In this document: piece by piece, positions 48,990-60,760 of the stretch
Layout of the letters: the number at the start of each line of letters is the position of its first letter
Numbering within the stretch: the first letter of the stretch is position 1
Assembly (NCBI GenBank): GCA_025345505.1
Contig: JANVCC010000018.1
Coordinates: forward strand, 34,904,959 to 34,968,958
From: Todiramphus chloris collaris
Taxonomy: Eukaryota > Chordata > Aves > Coraciiformes > Alcedinidae
Direction: 5' to 3'
DNA: 64,000 bases
Translations under genes and position numbers: made by a program
Notes under the pieces: model-generated
What the model saw: the letters and a program-made list of their open reading frames with translations, nothing else
Databases searched by the model: none
What the model was told of the DNA's origin: nothing

Positions 48990-49234
48990 CTGTCCATCAT
49001 GATAAAAGGGGGGGGGAAATAAAATTCAGAGCTTTGGGTAGCTGAAGCAAGAGGAGAGACATTCAGGAATGCAGAGACAATCCAAAAATAGTCAGAGATT
49101 AGGTAAGAGAGTATTTGCAGGGAATGTAATGCAAAGATACTTGGGGATCTTTCTGTTTGGGGTGTGTGTTTGTTAAAAGCCAGAAGCAGACAGGGAGCAG
49201 AGTGAGAGCTGGAAGCAACCAGAAAACCAGGTAT
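48990..49234 (-). other. Exon-like segment with open frame (candidate coding exon)
   Basis: On the minus strand a long pyrimidine-rich acceptor (CTTTCTTTCTTTCTGACACAG, above 49234) and an excellent donor (GGACAG before gtaagc, 48989-48984) bound 245 bases. The segment is open from its first base (IPGFLVASSSHSAPCLLLAF) to the donor, where the in-frame stop is made by the donor bases themselves. The same frame is open upstream to an ATG at 49367-49369. A second acceptor (CCTCTTGCTTCAG) would give a shorter exon, 48990-49041. A run of nine C lies inside. No protein family is recognised, and the composition (Ser, Phe, Leu) partly follows from pyrimidine-rich DNA. It is either a real exon of an unknown minus-strand gene or a pseudo-exon. 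Confidence 0.22.
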
Positions 49235-49779
49235 CTGTGTCAGAAAGAAAGAAAGCAAGAACGTCAGAGAGAAAGAAAAACATGCCAGTTGGACGGAGAC
49301 CAGTAACTGCAAATAGAGATTGCCTCCTCCTTTTTGATTCCTCCTATGTCCAGGGAAACTAGACGTCATGAATTTTTTATTTATTTTTCAATGGCACAGC
49401 ATCCTAGAAGAAGCTGATAGCATCAATTCTTTAATGAAAACAAAATTTTCAGGACATTCTCACTGACACTTTTCCAAAGCCCTTGACAACTGTAGAGACC
49501 CAGGGTCTGTCTGTCAATATTTTGTTATACATGGTATTAGGGGAGAGAAAAGTGATCTCATTATGTCAAGGTGGAGAGTACCAGTGGGTGGGTACTTGGA
49601 AAAATGCGATTCTAATATTAGCTTTTAAAATCAGCACATTTGCAGTGTAAGTTGTTAGATCACAAAGATGAGGTCGTGCGGAACAGGATGCTAGTTCCAA
49701 CGGTGACCTGATGAAATAATATTTTAAAGTAAAATTTTTCTTCATTTTTAAGGCTTATCTCAACTTTCTTTATTTTCAG

Positions 49780-49876
49780 TAGTGCACTTGGACAATTTAA
49801 AACATAAAGAAAGTAGAGGAGTGGCAGCATACTGAAGACTCAAAGTACTCCTTGGCTTATGAAAACAGAAAGAAAG
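49780..49876 (+). other. Exon-like segment, non-coding (candidate lncRNA or UTR exon)
   Basis: On the plus strand a textbook acceptor (CAACTTTCTTTATTTTCAG, ending 49779) and a textbook donor (AGAAAG before gtaaga at 49877) bound 97 bases. Stops occur in all three frames (TAG at the first codon, TAA and TGA), so it could only be non-coding or UTR. It is on the opposite strand to the segment at 48990-49234, with about 550 bases between them. Confidence 0.25.
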
Positions 49877-50464
49877 GTAAGACTTTCCACTGGACCTAAT
49901 TTTCTACATTATTTATTTGTTCTGCAGTGTAAATCTACATGCTGCCTCTAAACTACACAGATAAGCACACCTACTGTCCCAGAAAGCCTGTACTCTAGGT
50001 ATGCTCAAGATGATCACCAGTGAGGAGCTGAAGACAGGCAGACTTTCCTAGGTTTTAAAGAAGAATTTGAAGGCAAAGGGAGCATTTGTCAGGTGAATAA
50101 AAGGAAGGGTGTTTTAAATGTACTGGATAGCAGGAAAAGAGGGGGAACTTGCCAGTGGGGAAGGCTACTTTCTAAAAGAAGGAGCAGATGGATACTAGGG
50201 TTAGGTCTCTGATGCCAGAGCAGAGGGGAAGGCAGATAGGGAATGGATTCAAGGAAAAATTAAATCCTGTGCAGCACTGAAAGTCTGACCTCTTATATTG
50301 TGGCTATAGTGAGTGCTGGTAGATAGGAAAAGGACAGAAAACCATGTTTAGGAATAAAAGTAAAGGATGACTAAGGAAGGGATATGAATCCAAGGAAAAG
50401 ATGTTTCAAGCTAATCTTTTATATGCTATCAGCTCCAGCATTTGCAGGTTGGCTGTTCCTATCC

Positions 50465-50529
50465 TATCTGTCTGTCTGTCTGTCTATCTATCTATTAATC
50501 TATCTATCTATCAATCTATCAATCTATCA
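50465..50529 (+). repeat. Compound (TCTG)n/(TCTA)n microsatellite
   Basis: Four TCTG units are followed by interrupted TCTA units, with AATC interruptions. Open frames through it (SVCLS, YLSI-type) are repeat artefacts. Confidence 0.93.
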
Positions 50530-52574
50530 GAGCTTGCGTCTGTCACAGATTGTTCCTCAGGTGTTGGCTTTTGGGTATTAGTGTTAGCTCTTGAGGAAAA
50601 TAGGAAGTTTAACCTTATGCAGGCCTGTCAAGGCCTGCACATAATTGAAATTCTGCTTAAATCCACGTTGAAGACTTTAAGCATTCACAAGTATTTGATT
50701 TCTCAGTCTCAGAAACCTGCTATTTGCCGTTTGTTTGTGCTTTCTGACTGGTTGACACCTCAAGCCATAAAGTATGTTTAAACGAGTTCCCTGACCCACA
50801 TGATATTTATAGGCATGTTTGTGGGATTTTTCTATTTTTGTTACCAAATCTCCGTTCCCATTGGTGTTCTCCAGCCAAGCACAGACAGGGCAGTACTCTC
50901 GTTAGCCTCGATCAGTGTGAGTTATGACAATTACTGTCTTTCTTGGCATGCTTTATTTTATTGTAGTCCAGTGCAGTTCTGGTAGATGAGTGCAGTGTGG
51001 TGGGGCCTGGCTGCTGCCTGTCAGGGAGAGAGTCGGGATAAGTATTTGCTGACAGTGTGATCATAGACACTTTTTTTTTTTAAGTCATGGAAAAAACCTC
51101 CCCCCTGCCTCATGCTTGATGCTTAAGCGTATTCTTGAAAATGAAACCTGTGTACAAATAGTGACTCTTCAAAGTGCCTGTTACAGTTTCAGACACACCC
51201 AGCAATTTACAGGTTAGATGGTCTCCTGTGAGGGTCCGTTTAGTATCAAAATGTCGTGAACAATGATGCATATCTTTAGCCATTAATTGATTAACTGACA
51301 AGCTCCACAGCAGGAGCACAGGAAAAATGCAAAGTTTATAAGCATCTTCTATGATCCATTTAATTTCTCCTTAAAAAGCACGTGTGGTATGTGCACCCTG
51401 TGTACAGTTATTCTACTTTTGTCTATGGTTTTCTGCCCCAAGTTAGTAGTTGTCTGTGTTCTGAAACTCATTTGCTCCCTGCTTCTCTCTTTTCCCTTTT
51501 CTGAGTGCTCTCTCCAGAAGTTGTAATTCTCTTGCAACTTGTGTAGTTTCACAGTTTAGAGATTAATCTGTTACATTGCAGCCTTACCTCTTGCACTGGA
51601 ATTACATTGCAAATCAGCTCTCTGCAAGAGCCTTATGAATAGTCATAGTCCTGCTGTGAGAGCATCTAGGGTGACTAGAGAGAAAGGTCTCCTAAATTTA
51701 ATTATAAAAAAGTAGGTCTGTTAATGTAAGGTTTGTGCTTCACCCCAGAATGCAGTCACTAATGAGGAGGGGGAGTTAATAAAATAATTTGCTAAATATA
51801 TTCATACCAGTCTCATAAAGGGGTTTATTTCACCAGGAAGCCTTTTTCCAGTGAAGCAGGCTGCAATGCAACTTGCCAAACCACTCATCCACTGCTAACA
51901 GGAATGAGCATGAATTTAAATCAAAGAAACAGATGTGGCTGCATAGGGCAGGTTTTCTTTTGTGTATCAGAAAATATGATCATGTTAATCTATTTTATAA
52001 TTTGTTAATAGTATGTTGCTTAGCTCAGTGGAAAAGGGGGACTCTTCAGATGGTATTTGTACTCTGTGCCCCCAATCCAGTGCAAGGCTTGATTCCTTAC
52101 AGCCCATTTGCATACCTGAACATCCAAGCTCCAGATTTTGTCCACTACAACAATGTCTGAAGGTCAATAGCTAGCATCCCTTCTGGCTTGCTTGGATTAT
52201 GCAAGGGAACTTCCATCAGTACCAGAAAATATTACAGTGAGTAGGTGTTGACATACCAAGGGCAAGATTTAAAAGAGCAAAGGACTCAGCCATACCTGTT
52301 TCTGCTGTCTCTCTTCCCCTTTTCCTGAAAATGCTGTGCAGCTGGGATTTTAGAAATAACAATAATAAAAAGTTGGGATTGATAAAATTGGAAGTACATC
52401 AAGGGAAACCCATCTGACCCATATTTTGATATTATGGTTGTCTTGCTAATATGTACAGCACCCATTTTTGTTGGGTTTAATTCAGAACTGGCCAGGCTGG
52501 CTTCTCCTTGTGGAACCACAGAGCCTGACTTGAATTCCTCTAAACTCTCCAAAACAAAGACACAGGAAATCACC
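50530..52574. other. Unannotated DNA
   Basis: Nothing was recognised. Short open frames (up to about 121 codons, with 52286-52651 minus partly poly(T)-derived) lack motifs. There is a T10 run near 51071. Confidence 0.55.
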
Positions 52575-52588
52575 TTTTTTTTTTTTTT
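52575..52588 (+). repeat. T14 run
   Basis: A homopolymer of 14 T lies about 60 bases before a long poly(A). The two could pair into a hairpin, which may have contributed to the neighbouring assembly gap. Confidence 0.85.
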
Positions 52589-52649
52589 CCTTTGAGTATA
52601 AATCCAGCTGTTTTCTGCAGCGCTGCTTTCTAAAATGTTTGGTTTCCAC

Positions 52650-52773
52650 AAAAAAAAAAAAAAAAAAAAAAAANNNNNNNNNNNNNNNNNNNNNNNNNNN
52701 NNNNNNNNNNNNNNNNNNNNNNNNNNNNNNNNNNNNNNNNNNNNNNNNNNNNNNNNNNNNNNNNNNNNNNNNN

Positions 52774-52819
<46 letters not shown>
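52650..52819 (+). other. Poly(A) broken by a 100-N assembly gap
   Basis: A24 (52650-52673), exactly 100 N (52674-52773), then A46 (52774-52819). One hundred N is the usual placeholder for unknown length. The flanks show a long A homopolymer that the assembly could not cross. No polyadenylation hexamer precedes it and I see no matching flanking duplication, so a retrocopy tail is not supported. Lys or Phe homopolymer frames here are artefacts. Confidence 0.9.
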
Positions 52820-52821
<2 letters not shown>

Positions 52822-54659
52822 AGCAATGGACTGATTTTGTTGATAGAAATGTATAATTAGGGCATTATAACATGTTCACAGCTCTTTTCTTTCTCATTCT
52901 TCACTAATAACAATACCAACATGCATCCCCCAAAATCCTTAAAGTGGATGCTTACCTAGATGTTGGACTAGTAGTTATAAGAAAGAGATCTTTGTTTTTG
53001 TTTTTCATCCAACAAAGCTAACTCTATACTCCACATTTATTGTTCCAGACAGGATATCAACATTTTATTAGCTTACCTTTTCATAGATCCTGTTGGAATG
53101 CAGAAGGGTGTTTCCTGGACATCAAACAGAGTGCATGCTAGCTACAGAAAGGCTCTGCTACACCATATTTCTTACATTACAAAGTTTTGAGGAACAATTG
53201 TAACTTTCTAAATGGAGATCTTTTCCTCTTCAGGAAATTTGGTAGGCCTTTTGTAATGTGCAAGGATTTTTCAGGTGAGTCACTAATTTATCTCAACTCT
53301 TTATTGGTTATATGAGAGTTAAAAAATCCCCACTTATCTCCATCTGTCATTGGCCATCAGCTAAAAAACAATTTGATTTCACACTTCAGAAAATATAAAA
53401 TATAAGATACAGTCCAAATATTAATTTTAATGCTTTAGTAATTTAGTTTTAGTTTTTTAGTCTATCCATGGAGCTTCAGCATTCCCATCTTTACATATTT
53501 TCAATATAATCCAAAGCCTTTTACTTCCACAACATAAAAAAAAATTCTCAGCAGAACAGTAGCCCTATTCAGAACAAAGTGGTTGTTTTCAAGGTCTGCA
53601 TGCATACTTTAAATTGTTAAATATACTTACAATTTTCCAACCCAGCAGACATGGGAGCGTTCCTCCTTGTGTTGCTTGTTAAATTTAGTTAGATGCTCTG
53701 TAAAGGGGAGCAGATTGTTTACCGCTGGCAGGTAAAATCAGGAAATCAAAATATTGACTCAAGACATTTGCAGGACAATTAAACAGCTAATGAAAGGACT
53801 CATGTTCCTGAAACCAGAGTGAACAGGAAAGAAGGATGACGTGTCTCACTTTGGCACTTCTTTGGGTCCTACTTCTGATACCAACATGGTTTAGCTGTGG
53901 GAATTATAAAGGTATGCTGGCAAAGCATTATGAGTAACAGGGAAATGCTTCCTGAAGCACCTCTCAACCAAAACACACATTTTATTCCCTATTTCTATTC
54001 TTTCAGACAGGATGTTAACACTGCTTTCCCCTAGACAAATGGTGTCAACGAAGTGGTGGCAAAGAATCTGAATGCCTGACAATGCAGGCAAAGCCTGGTC
54101 CTCCTGCATAGCTGCTTCCCTGACAGCCAACAAATTCTTCTGAGACAAATGTGGGAAGAAGTGTAAATACCAAGAGCAGGAGTAGTCTCTCCAGGGGCCT
54201 CCTGAAAGCAATAGCTCCTCACAGTCAGAATTTTCCCAAACCAGCCAGAATAAGCAGATTTGGTGCTGAAATCTTGGTATGTCCCATGGACTGTGATTAG
54301 GAGTGGGAGATGCAGAGTCATAATGTCCCTTCTGGGCTGCTTTGGGCCCCAGCATGAGCAGAGACCATACCCATGTGTGCCTGCTAGCAGAAGGGAATTG
54401 CAGGGGGGAAGGGTCCTCTATCCACTTGTGAAAGTATTAACCAGCTTGGCTCACTCTGGCCCCAGGTGTGTGGTTACTAAATCACCAAGTCATGTGTCAG
54501 TCCTAGCAGCTCAGGATTTTCTGATGGATATATTGAGCTTCAAATGTCCAAAGATAAAAATTTACAGCTATAGCATAAGACTGGTTTTCATTTAGATGAA
54601 AATTTTTCTATTTGTTGAACTATGAAGGTTTGTTCCAGCCAGAACCCAGAATCCCAGTA
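52820..54659. other. Unannotated DNA
   Basis: No gene was recognised. The longest frame, 53891-54355 (minus, 154 codons), lies in slightly GC-richer sequence, has no motif and is overlapped by a second minus frame (54031-54321) and a plus frame. I see no repeat family. Confidence 0.5.
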
Positions 54660-54845
54660 AATCATAGAATCATAGAATGGTTTGAGTTGGAAGGGACCTT
54701 AAAAAGTCATCTAATTCAACCCCACTACAGTGAGCAGGGACCTCTTTATCTACTAGATCAGGTTGCTCAGTGCCCCGTCCAACCTGACCTTGAATGTTTC
54801 CAGGAATGGGGCATCTACTAACTCTCTTGGCAACCTGTTCCTGTG
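54660..54845 (-). mobile_element. CR1 3'-end fragment
   Basis: The plus strand starts AATCATAGAATCATAGAATG, then GTTTGAGTTGGAAGGGACC, AGATCAGGTTGCTCAGTGCC and GGCAACCTGTTCCTG. It is a short 5'-truncated minus-strand copy close to the copy at 63533, with a changed segment (CACTACAGTGAGCAGGGACC) where that copy has its ATGGGCAGGGAC stretch. No coding sequence remains. Confidence 0.95.
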
Positions 54846-55494
54846 TAGTTTATAGAGGTGTTATATGTTTATACTGCTGTAAATACAGGTGGGTTTAGGT
54901 TTCAAAACAACAGGATGAATTTGAAGCATCCATGTAAGTATATGTAGAAGTATGGGGAGAAAGGAAACGGAAATATGCATGAAGGGTGAAGATGTGTGTT
55001 CTTACATCCAAAATGATGTTCTTACATCCAAAAACTACATTTCTTCACAGGATGAAAAGACCCATTTTTATTTTATTCTTTTTGTCACACTGGTGAGGGA
55101 TTCAGCTACTATAGACTCAGAGCTGTATGGAATTAGAAGGAAGAAGGAAACTTCAAGGCAACTAAATTCCTACCCAAAGACTCTGGGTTTCTGCTTTTCC
55201 TGGGGGTACCCGTCATAGGGACATAAGCTTCTGGGCTCCAGGGTTCTGTACCATACACTGTTTTCCCAAACTAATTCATCCCCATAGTAGAAACTTGTGT
55301 TTTGGGAGAATGAGAAGAGGATATAATTAGATGAGTATTATCTAGTATTCAGAGTGCAATAACTCTTTTAAGACAGGGATGGCACCACCTGCCTGAAGAA
55401 CAGCAAACACAGAACAGAAAATAGACACGTCTTCAAGAAAGCTGAGCTCTAGGTGGGTGAAGTGATTCGATTAATCCAACGAGTGGAACTGACA
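54846..55494. other. Unannotated DNA between two LINE fragments
   Basis: Unique sequence with one small duplication (54996-55033). A frame at 54952-55218 (plus, 88 codons) has no motif. Confidence 0.5.
54996..55033 (+). repeat. Short direct duplication, 20-base period
   Basis: TGTTCTTACATCCAAAA occurs twice in succession, separated by TGA, as two near-identical adjacent copies. Confidence 0.75.
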
Positions 55495-55766
55495 GAGCTT
55501 GGCTTGTTCAGCAGAGGCTAACAGGGGATACGTCTGCCCTGTATAAATATATCAGGAGGATAAACAACAGGAAGGGAAAAGAGCTGGTTGAGCTAATGGA
55601 CAGTATTGGCTCAGGAGGAAATGGTTGTAAACTGGTCATGAATAAATTGAAACTGGAAGCCAGAAGCAATTTTCTCACCATCACAGTGAGCAGTCTGCTG
55701 GTGGGAGAAGTAGACATTAACTATTTCTTACAAAATAGAGCCCAGGGAGGGGAATATATGACGTGA
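55495..55766 (+). mobile_element. Old CR1/L3-clade LINE relic, plus strand
   Basis: This is the only LINE piece here on the plus strand. One frame (from about 55515 to the TGA at 55764) reads RLTGDTSALYKYIRRINN, then KELVELMDSIG, NGCKLVMNKLKLEARSNFLT. This matches, position by position, the ORF2 C-terminal region of the intact copy at 60761-61230 ([13 protein letters not shown], then [20 protein letters not shown]). A preceding GLFS in another frame (about 55502) shows a frameshift. It is far more diverged than the avian CR1s, consistent with an ancient amniote CR1/L3-type element. Limits are approximate. Confidence 0.65.
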
Positions 55767-58700
55767 CAGCCTGTGGTAGCAAATGCTGGGATTGATGTTT
55801 TCCTAAGTGACAAGGAGCAATCACTGGAAAAAGCCTATTATCTCAATGAAGACTGTCTTGCCCATTGCCATTTGCTGTGAATGTTACTGCCATACTTGCC
55901 AGGGTTCTCTCTTGGACTAAAAGCTTCAACTCCTCCCTGATGCCATCTCTACGTGTTGTTGACTCTGTCTTGCTGCACAGTGCTGCCCTAGCAGAAGCTG
56001 CCCAAGGCAGAAAGAGTGAATTCATGGAGGTGTTAAGACTTTTTTCTGCCAGAAACTGGGTGCTCAATGTTTATGGGGCCAGGGAACCAAGAGGTAGAAT
56101 ATTTCTGACCTGATCACACCCATTACACTCTGGATAGTTACACATTTGCACAGAATTGTGTTAGCACCCTTGTCACAAAAGGCATGCGAGTTCAGTGACC
56201 TTGCAGAAGGTCGAGCCTAATGTGACATAACTGACTGGGATTTCTGGCTCTCTGTGCTGCAGGGGAGACTTAGGGCACCAGTGAGTCTTGTTAGTTATGT
56301 TGAACGGACAGAACAATGCCTTACATATTTCACTGGCCTGAAGCACATCTTCCCTCACTTTTGTTTCTTGAACCTTCATTTCAAAATTGGACTGGCTTAG
56401 CCACAAGTTTCCTACCAATACAGGAAGAACACCTTATATAGAAATATCTATTTGACAAAAGATGTATTTGGTGGAAGGATCTTAGTGACAATTTCATATC
56501 AGGTATATTTAGCTCAGGGGTTTGTTGCAACTATTACCCCTAAAAAAAGGCAGTTTCCAGAGGGCTCTTTCTGGATCATGAACACAAATAACAAATGGTT
56601 ATCGTGAGTATGGAGGACCAGCAAATTATGTATGTTTGCATACAGAAAAGAGATCACTAAGTGTTCCTAAGAGCAGGGGTATCCTTTCTTAGAGCTAGGA
56701 TGTCTCAAATGATTGTTCTAAACCCCACTTTCTGTCCACTGTCATTGTAGCTGACTGTAAAATTCCCTGCCATGGTCTATTTATTTTGTCCTACTATTAA
56801 TCTTCACATTGTGTGCATAAAGAAACCTTTTAGTAACTGCTCTATGTCTGGAAACATGAAGTCTGATCACATTTGCAAATTGTTCTTGTTGCTGTGCAAC
56901 TGCCAGCTGCAGATATTTTCTTTGTTTTATCAATTAATCAGCATGGTAAAGAAAGGGAGTCGAAGAGGCCCAAAGTAACAGACCAATGTTTATTTGCACC
57001 GACATCTGAGATTGCCTTAAAATGCTTTTTGATATTTTGTCAAGAAATACAGGAACTTTGAGTCTTTGGGTCTTGTGTTACTTTTTTTTTTCTGGGTGTG
57101 AGTTTTATGTTATCTGGCAGAAAAACAATTTTTATTGCTCAAAATTACTTCATGGATGACCTATATATAACTGATTTTGTGTTGCTATCCATTTTCTGCT
57201 AGAAAGGAAAGAAAAAAAAAAAGATTTTATTTAGGTCTGGAATACGCTTTTTCTGAGATCACTGGAGAGAAATAAAAACATTATGCTTTATCCATAATGA
57301 CATGTAATATCTTTTATGAGAGGAAGAATGAATAGCTTGACTACTAATAATGAAAACAAAGACAAAGATGCCTTTAGAAAAAATGTTTGAACTTACTCTA
57401 TTATTAAGTAGAGACTTATACAGTAGCTTCATATTTTTCTTCAGGAAGAGAACCTTCATGCATCATTCATTGCAAGCATGAATTTCTTTTCAGTGTGCTG
57501 CTTTTTCACACACTACCTTCATTCCTTATCAGAGTTACAGATGATTCAACTCATTCATATAGTTCAGCAAAACCATAGAATTGCTCTTTTGTACTGAAAA
57601 TAAAAGAGAAAAAATCTTTCAGTGTTAAAGAAATAGTTTGCAATGGTAAGCAACTCTACTGAACTGGATGATAGTGTTATAATAATGCAGTTTTATCAAA
57701 TCCATCTCCTGAATAAGCATTTCTGCAACATTTTCTTTAAAGTAGAAATATCCCTTCAGCATAGACAGGTGCATGTGATAACCACATGGGGTCACTTACA
57801 AAACAGTCTGGGTCTTATGCTGTTTTCCATATCCTACACTTTTTTTTGAACATTTCCTGGTTCATCTACCTGCCCCTGAGAGTTTGACAATGTAAGAATC
57901 TGAACTTTGAAACCTGTTCCTGTCTGAATTAGAACTGATGGGCAGATGTCACATGAAAAACTAGCCGTGTGACAAATAAATGAAAGAGCTGGTTTGGTAG
58001 TGCTGACAAAAAGTAGGCCATGTGTAAAGTATCTGCAGGTGACTGATTTAGCAGACAGAACTAGGTTTGGGCAATGAGTGCCTCAGGCCATCTACATGAC
58101 AGAGGTGATAGACCCTGCTCCCTTATGTGGCCAAAGGAGAGAATCAGGCACAATACCCTGGTCATCCATGTGTTATAGGTTGTCTTGACTTCAGCTTCAG
58201 TTGCCCGCATCTTTATGGTGTCTATTTTTATTTTGACTTTTCAAACCCAGATGAGCCTCATCATGTTTGGACTAGTGTTCCTAACTTACTAAATCTTAGA
58301 CAAGAAGTCCTAACCAGTGTTTACTCAAATAAAACTAACACTAAGGTCAAAGAATGAGTAAGAAAATAAGTTTTGCGCAATTAGACCAGTGAAAAAACAT
58401 CTGCCTCCATTGCAGTGTCTTTGAACATACTGTTTTCACTCATGTATTGCCTTCAGCTTTGCCTGAGCTCTTGTAAGATTTCTTCCTTTTGTTTATAGCT
58501 CTATAATCAGGAGAGACTATGAGACTTGCCTTTTGTTCATGAACAATGCTGAATTATATTACTTTGTCACCTGCTGTTGCAAGGAAAATGTGCTTTCGTG
58601 ATAGAGGGTTTCTGTGGTAGAGATTAGTTTGGTCCTCTGCAATTACTGATCTGAAAGCAAGCTGTTTTGGCAGATAACAGAGAGGTCATTCTCCTGCACT

Positions 58701-60760
58701 CTTTTTTATCCAGTGTGATGGTATTTAACAGAAAAAGAAAAAAAGAAGTCAAGTAAGTTACCATAATAATGACTGTTTCTCATCCTTGACTCCAAGAATT
58801 CAGGTTTTGGGGCTTCTATTTTCTTTGATCTTACCTTCATGGAGAAAAAAATACTCAACCCTAAATGAAAACATGGTCTGGCCCAAGAAATGCCAAACAT
58901 GGCAAAAGAAATATTTTCCTTTTCTCTGCCTTTTCCTCCAATAACAGCACCCCATTCAAAGGGGTGATTTGACATTGATTATATTTCAGAGTGTTATTCA
59001 GCTATGAAAGGGATCTCAGTATTTTAAAACAGATGAAAATTTTCCATTGAAATAACCTTTATGGACACTTATCAACTTTTTTTGTTTGTTTTAGTTCATC
59101 TTTAATTCCTGCAGCCCTATATGGTTCAGTTCACCTCATAATAACAGAACAAAAGGGGCAGAGAAAAGGTAAGTAGATATGAAAAGTTCCCAAGGCCAGA
59201 ATGTAGTAAATGTAACAAATACTTCTTTGACACATAGATGTCTACTATTTGAAAAAGACATAATAGTTTTTCTTACATTGTCCACTGATGTATGTCCACT
59301 GCACTAGACCAAAGGCTCACCCTACCTTCTTCGTGGAGTCAAGGTTGCTACAATAAAACAACTTTTGAAATTTTGATATGTCTGGTAAAATCGCTTAATC
59401 TACAGATTCCCATGAACCCTCAAGCTAAACAACTTGTCAATTAACAGCTATAAAGTGTGTGCAGCAAACCTCTTACTTGGTGCCATATGTATTTAAAGAT
59501 AGTGGTTCCTAAACCTGTTACTCCTGCAAGAGTAAGAAGAATTTTGTGTGTATTTGTAATGTCCTAGAAAATGAGACTATAAACAGTACTGCAACATCCA
59601 TTTAAATAACCTAATGCAGACATGTTAAACAACCTTTCTGCACAATACATAATGGGGTTATTAATAACAATTAATGTAAAACTGGCTATTTGACTACAGC
59701 ATTTTGATATATATGGAATGAAGTGAAGCTAGCAAAGAAAACATTGCTGACTTCATAATTTCCCAGTACATATGGTAAAACTTCATTGCAGTTTTAAATC
59801 AAAAGAGAATTTTCTGGAAGACAGGTTGCATTTTGGCTGCTGGAGGGAGCCAAAGAAATCACTGCAGAAGCTGCCTTTTATGTAACTGAGCAGTGTATGA
59901 AAAAAACTGGAAAAAAAGACATGTAGGCTGTTTGAATATTGTTCTAAAATAAAGTATTGCTATTACAGTTTATTTTATTCTACTTGTAGCTGGAAATGGA
60001 TCATGGCCTCCTGTAGAAGACAGAACTTCATCATAGAATCTAATGGCATGGTGAATGAAAACAGCATTTTGCAGGGTGACTAACTCTCCCTCTTTTAAGA
60101 TTAAATGAATGACCCTCTGGAGATATCTGTATTTCTCCTCTGATCATCAGTAAAGCCTTCTGGTGTAATTTTTTCTTAGCCATTCATATAACTCCAGACA
60201 TAACCATATTCTTGTAGTCATGTAAGCTCAAAAAAAGTAGCAAAGTCCCTCTGTATAAAAGTGAGGTGTCAGTCAGGCTGCCTGTCATCTGACTGCCTTA
60301 ACCCAGAGCTATGAGACTATGCAGCAAGACCAGAACAGTCCATACAAGAGCAGCAGTAAGCCCAGCACTGTGTGTATGTTGTCTCTAAGCCCTATGTATT
60401 CTACCTGCACTGTCATGAGCTGTTCAGCAGGGACCTCTGGGCTGTTTGGGCTGTGGTAGGCAGCCTCTGGAGCTTGCTGTGGTGAATTACTCCACCAAGG
60501 CTGGAGCCCGAAACATATGTCTGACCCCCCCCAGAAGAGGTTCAAACTGAAATACTGATTTTCCTGTTTATGTCATCTGGTAGCATTTATCCTTTATTTT
60601 CTAAGCATGTTCTCTGGCAATTGTAATGTATGGTGTTACTTGTAATTTTGTTTGGGGACAAGAGCATTCTGCTTCTTTTCCAATGCAGTCAGTGGTAGTA
60701 TTTGTTAATATTGTAATAATTTGCCATCCTGTCCTGTACCAATAGCCTTCTTCTAACCAA
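55767..60760. other. Unannotated AT-rich DNA, 5 kb
   Basis: No gene, RNA gene or repeat family was recognised. Open frames up to 89 codons (58706-58975, minus) have no motif. A run of eight C lies near 60525-60533. Confidence 0.55.

Larger units (their letters stand above)
41514..50464. other. Unannotated DNA, 9 kb
   Basis: No gene was recognised other than the exon-like segments at 48990-49234 and 49780-49876. The parts around 43030-43260 and 46400-48160 are somewhat more GC-rich and have overlapping short frames on both strands, none with a motif (for example 47786-48163, minus, 125 codons). Short duplications, a palindrome and a G-rich repeat are listed separately. No CpG-dense promoter-like island is visible. 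Confidence 0.5.

Noticed and set aside
50384-50781. Frames with SVCLS/YLSI repeats
   Set aside because: Produced by the TCTG/TCTA microsatellite.
52590-52819. Processed retrocopy ending in the long poly(A)
   Set aside because: No AATAAA upstream, no recognisable gene sequence and no flanking target-site duplication found.
52482-52860. Poly-Phe and poly-Lys frames
   Set aside because: Artefacts of poly(A) and the 100-N gap.
53891-54355. 154-codon minus-strand frame
   Set aside because: No recognisable motif and overlapped by two other frames. Chance occurrence is the better explanation.
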